Source: an uncultured Longilinea sp.
GTDB taxonomy: Bacteria > Chloroflexota > Anaerolineae > Anaerolineales > Anaerolineaceae
Length of the DNA stretch: 6,693 nt
Assembly: GCA_937863945.1 (NCBI GenBank)
Contig: CALMIB010000372.1
Location: 1-6,693, forward strand
Reading direction: 5' to 3'
Shown: positions 5,081 through 6,693 of the stretch, piece by piece
Numbering within the stretch: position 1 is the stretch's first letter
How the letters are laid out: each line of letters begins with the position of its first letter
Notes under the pieces: model-generated
What the model was told of the DNA's origin: nothing
Seen by the model: only the letters and a program-made list of their open reading frames with translations
The model's database searches: none
Program-made: the position numbers and the translations under genes

Positions 5081-5401
5081 CTACAACCGGTTCAGGAATG
5101 CATCCGGGTTGTCCAGAAAATCGCGGGTCGGTTTGACGTGCTCCAGGTCGGCCAGCCGGCGCACGGCCGCCAGTGACGGGTCGGTCCTGGCGCTCTCGCT
5201 GCCCACGGTGATCGAGCCGACGGCACAGGCCAGCGCCTCGAGCAGGGTGGATTTGCCCGAGCCGTTCTCGCCGACGAAAAAAGTCACCGGCGCGGTGAAA
5301 GCCAGCGTTTCCAGCGCCTGGATGACCGGCAGGTTGAACGGAAAACCCGGCGGGTCGCCGTCTTCGGGACGGTAGAGCGAGAACGAGCGCAGGTGAATCA
5401 T
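5081..5401 (-). pseudogene. Internally deleted predicted ATPase (COG3910-like)
   Basis: The first 84 of 106 residues match the start of a family of ABC-like predicted ATPases of roughly 230-260 residues: an N-terminal beta region, 'PFNLPVIQALETLAF' and 'VTFFVGENGSGKSTLLEALA' with Walker A GENGSGKS (44-51, Lys50). From about residue 85 the text jumps to DLEHVKPTRDFLDNPDAFLNRL, which resembles the extreme C-terminus of the same family (pattern D-EH---T+DFL-NP). The Q-loop, signature, Walker B and H-loop regions are absent. I infer an in-frame internal deletion of more than 100 codons near 5146-5150; the product should not hydrolyse ATP. The start is coupled by a one-base overlap to the 30-codon ORF upstream. 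The family match is from memory. A natural short protein is the less likely alternative. Confidence 0.6.
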
Positions 5402-5493
5402 CACCACACGCCCGGGAACAGCCGCCGGCGCATTTTTTGAGTGCAAGGCACCACCAGGAAGAGCTCGCGCTTATCGAGCGGCTTTTCGTTCAT
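5401..5493 (-). CDS. 30-codon ORF translationally coupled to the ATPase remnant
   Basis: The ORF encodes a basic peptide beginning MNEKPLDKRELF and ending RRRLFPGVW. GAGGTG lies four bases before its ATG, and its TGA shares one base with the next ATG (TGATG), the usual arrangement for coupled translation. The downstream ATPase start has no good ribosome site of its own, which supports coupling. I do not recognise the peptide. It could be a genuine leader or small partner, or the decayed end of a larger gene; the 9-nt repeat begins 21 bases before the ATG. Confidence 0.4.
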   Translation of the reverse strand: MNEKPLDKRELFLVVPCTQKMRRRLFPGVW

Positions 5494-5513
5494 GCTACAC
5501 CTCGGAAAGAATA

Positions 5514-5549
5514 GCCACAGAGGCCACAGAGATCGCAGAGAGCTCTGAG
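5514..5549. repeat. 9-nt tandem repeat, GCCACAGAG type
   Basis: Four consecutive 9-base units: GCCACAGAG twice exactly, then ATCGCAGAG and AGCTCTGAG, decaying to the right. It resembles the CACGGAG repeats at 2785-2834 and 3418-3451 and probably belongs to the same family. Confidence 0.7.
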
Positions 5550-5626
5550 TAAATTGGCTGAGGCTCACCACAAAGGATATGGAACGGCGGATTGGAACAG
5601 AGCAATTCAAACCAACAATTAAAACG

Positions 5627-5661
5627 GATTTCCGAATACCGATTACCGAATACCGATTACC
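5627..5661. repeat. Heptanucleotide tandem repeat, GAWTACC x5
   Basis: Units GATTTCC, GAATACC, GATTACC, GAATACC and GATTACC run without a break; the last four form two perfect 14-base copies. The tract lies 25 bases past the dehydrogenase stop codon and would be transcribed in its 3' region. Confidence 0.85.
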
Positions 5662-5686
5662 ATTTCCTCAATACCGTCCTTTTTCG

Positions 5687-6451
5687 CTAAAACGCCTGCT
5701 CGGTCGGGCGCACCAGCACCTCGTTGACCGCCGTGCGCCAGTGGCGAGTGACGATGAAGGTGATGATGTCGGCGATGTCCCCGGCTTCCAATGGGGTGAT
5801 GCCCTGGAAGGGTTTCATGGACTTTTGGCGGTTTTCCGGGGTCATGTGGGAATCCAGTTCGGTCCTGACCACGCCCGGCTCGACCACCGAAACGCGCACG
5901 TGCCGCTCGGTGACTTCCTGGCGCAGCGATTCGGTGATGGCGCACACGCCGAACTTGGTGGCGTTATAGACGCCCGCGCCCAGGCGGGCGCGCCGCCCGG
6001 CCACCGAACTGATGTTAACGATGTCGGCCACGTTGCGCGGCGAATCTTCGACGGCTTTCAACAGGTGCGGCAGCGCGGCGTGCGTGACGTACAGCAGCCC
6101 CTTCAGGTTGAGGTCGATCATGCGCTCCCACTCCTGCGTGTCGGCATTGAGAATGTTGGCATTGAGCATCACGCCGGCGTTGTTCACCAGCGCATCCAGG
6201 CGGCCGAATTCGCTGATGGCGCGCTCCACTGCGGCGATGGCCTCGCTCTGGCGGGTGATATCGGCCGGCAGCACCAGCGCGCGCCCCCCGCCGGCTTGAA
6301 TTTGCGCCGCCAGTGCCTCCAAACGTTCCTTGCGGCGCGCCACCAGCGCCACCGCCGCGCCCTCGGCTGCCAACTGCCGGGCAGTTTCCTCGCCGATGCC
6401 GCTGCTCGCGCCGGTGATCAATGCCACGCTGCCGTCCAATCGCTTCGCCAT
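5687..6451 (-). CDS. Short-chain dehydrogenase/reductase (classical SDR)
   Basis: This complete 254-residue cytoplasmic NAD(P)H-dependent oxidoreductase has a Rossmann fold. The cofactor glycine motif is TGASSGIG (13-20). Arg39-Arg40 after the second strand favours NADP(H). NNAG is at 90-93, and the catalytic tetrad is Asn115, Ser149 (in NISSVAG), Tyr162 and Lys166 (YNATK). VEPGVVRTEL (190-199) follows. Every key residue is present, so it should be active, but the substrate cannot be deduced; the general pattern resembles the YdfG-like group of broad-specificity alcohol/hydroxyacid dehydrogenases. The ATG at 6451 has GGAGG seven bases upstream and TATAAT (6488-6493) ahead of it. It is a single-gene unit, and no clear terminator follows. 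Confidence 0.93.
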   Translation of the reverse strand: MAKRLDGSVALITGASSGIGEETARQLAAEGAAVALVARRKERLEALAAQIQAGGGRALVLPADITRQSEAIAAVERAISEFGRLDALVNNAGVMLNANILNADTQEWERMIDLNLKGLLYVTHAALPHLLKAVEDSPRNVADIVNISSVAGRRARLGAGVYNATKFGVCAITESLRQEVTERHVRVSVVEPGVVRTELDSHMTPENRQKSMKPFQGITPLEAGDIADIITFIVTRHWRTAVNEVLVRPTEQAF

Positions 6452-6487
6452 ATCCCTGCCTCCGAATTTTTTTATGGGTTGCCTTTC

Positions 6488-6493
6488 ATTATA
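6488..6493 (-). promoter_or_regulatory. -10 box of the dehydrogenase gene
   Basis: A perfect TATAAT on the minus strand puts the start near 6481 and gives a leader of about 30 bases with a good GGAGG site (6459-6463). No convincing -35 is seen at 16-18 bases, so an activator may be needed or the promoter may be weak. Confidence 0.5.
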
Positions 6494-6641
6494 CAGCCCC
6501 CGGTTTGATTGAATGACCGCTGATATTCACAAATTCTCCATGATTTCTAAACCAAATCTGAATGTTTGATAGTTATTCTTTGTGCAGGATCCAGATGGAA
6601 CCAATCACTTGAAAGCAACCTGATTTACAAAAGGAGTCACG

Positions 6642-6693
6642 ATGTTTATGAAACGATGGATACCGATTCTTGTAATCGCCGCGCTGGCGGTGG
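6642..6693 (+). CDS. Start of an unidentified exported or membrane protein (partial)
   Basis: Only the first 17 codons are inside the window: MFMKRWIPILVIAALAV. A short basic start (Lys4, Arg5) followed by a hydrophobic run is typical of a signal peptide or N-terminal membrane anchor. AAGGAG (6631-6636) lies five bases before the ATG at 6642; the second ATG at 6648 is possible but eleven bases away. The gene diverges from the dehydrogenase across about 190 bases in which I see no clear plus-strand promoter. The product cannot be named. Confidence 0.75.
   Translation, partial: MFMKRWIPILVIAALAV

Noticed and set aside
5068..5083. Small stem (TAGGC/GCCTA) at the ATPase stop as a terminator
   Set aside because: It has only five pairs, overlaps the stop codon and has no T-run.
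5579..6508. Plus-strand open frame of 309 codons
   Set aside because: It is antisense to the complete dehydrogenase, begins in repeat sequence and shows no family motif.

Overview
The window looks like a piece of a moderately GC-rich bacterial chromosome. The style suggests a Chloroflexota (Anaerolineae-type) genome: short independent transcription units, GC-rich genes, and long gaps filled with short tandem repeats and 'CACGGAG/CACAGAG' repeats. This placement is an inference from general resemblance, not a phylogenetic result. Nearly all recognisable genes are on the minus strand; the plus-strand exceptions are a doubtful small ORF (3031-3324) and a gene that starts at the right edge (6642).

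Layout. 1-142: dispersed repeat and an intrinsic terminator. 143-691 (-): substrate-binding S component of an ECF vitamin transporter, UPF0397 type, with its own strong promoter and terminator. 692-1387: a gap without genes, filled with repeats (a 7-nt tandem repeat, copies of a GC-rich dispersed repeat, a perfect 12-bp hairpin, a long inverted repeat). 1388-2698 (-): PucC/BCD-family major facilitator protein with a good sigma70-type promoter. 2699-3461: AT-rich island bounded by inverted copies of a CACGGAG-type repeat and holding one small possible membrane-protein ORF. 3462-4868 (-): radA, a complete recombination/repair ATPase whose promoter position implies a leaderless mRNA. 4869-5080: heptamer repeat and another dispersed repeat. 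5081-5493 (-): a 30-codon ORF overlapping by one base a 106-codon ATPase gene that appears to have lost its middle third in frame (COG3910-like predicted ATPase). 5494-5686: 9-nt and 7-nt tandem repeats. 5687-6451 (-): complete classical short-chain dehydrogenase. 6642-end (+): first 17 codons of a protein with a signal-peptide-like start, divergent from the dehydrogenase.

The genes do not form a recognisable pathway; each appears to be separately transcribed. I found no CRISPR array, RNA gene, phage or transposase gene, and no defence system. The most notable signals are the three unrelated heptanucleotide tandem repeats in three different gaps, the internally deleted ATPase with its coupled mini-ORF, the AT-rich island between inverted repeats, the probable leaderless radA message, and the isolated PucC-family and ECF S-component genes without their usual partners.
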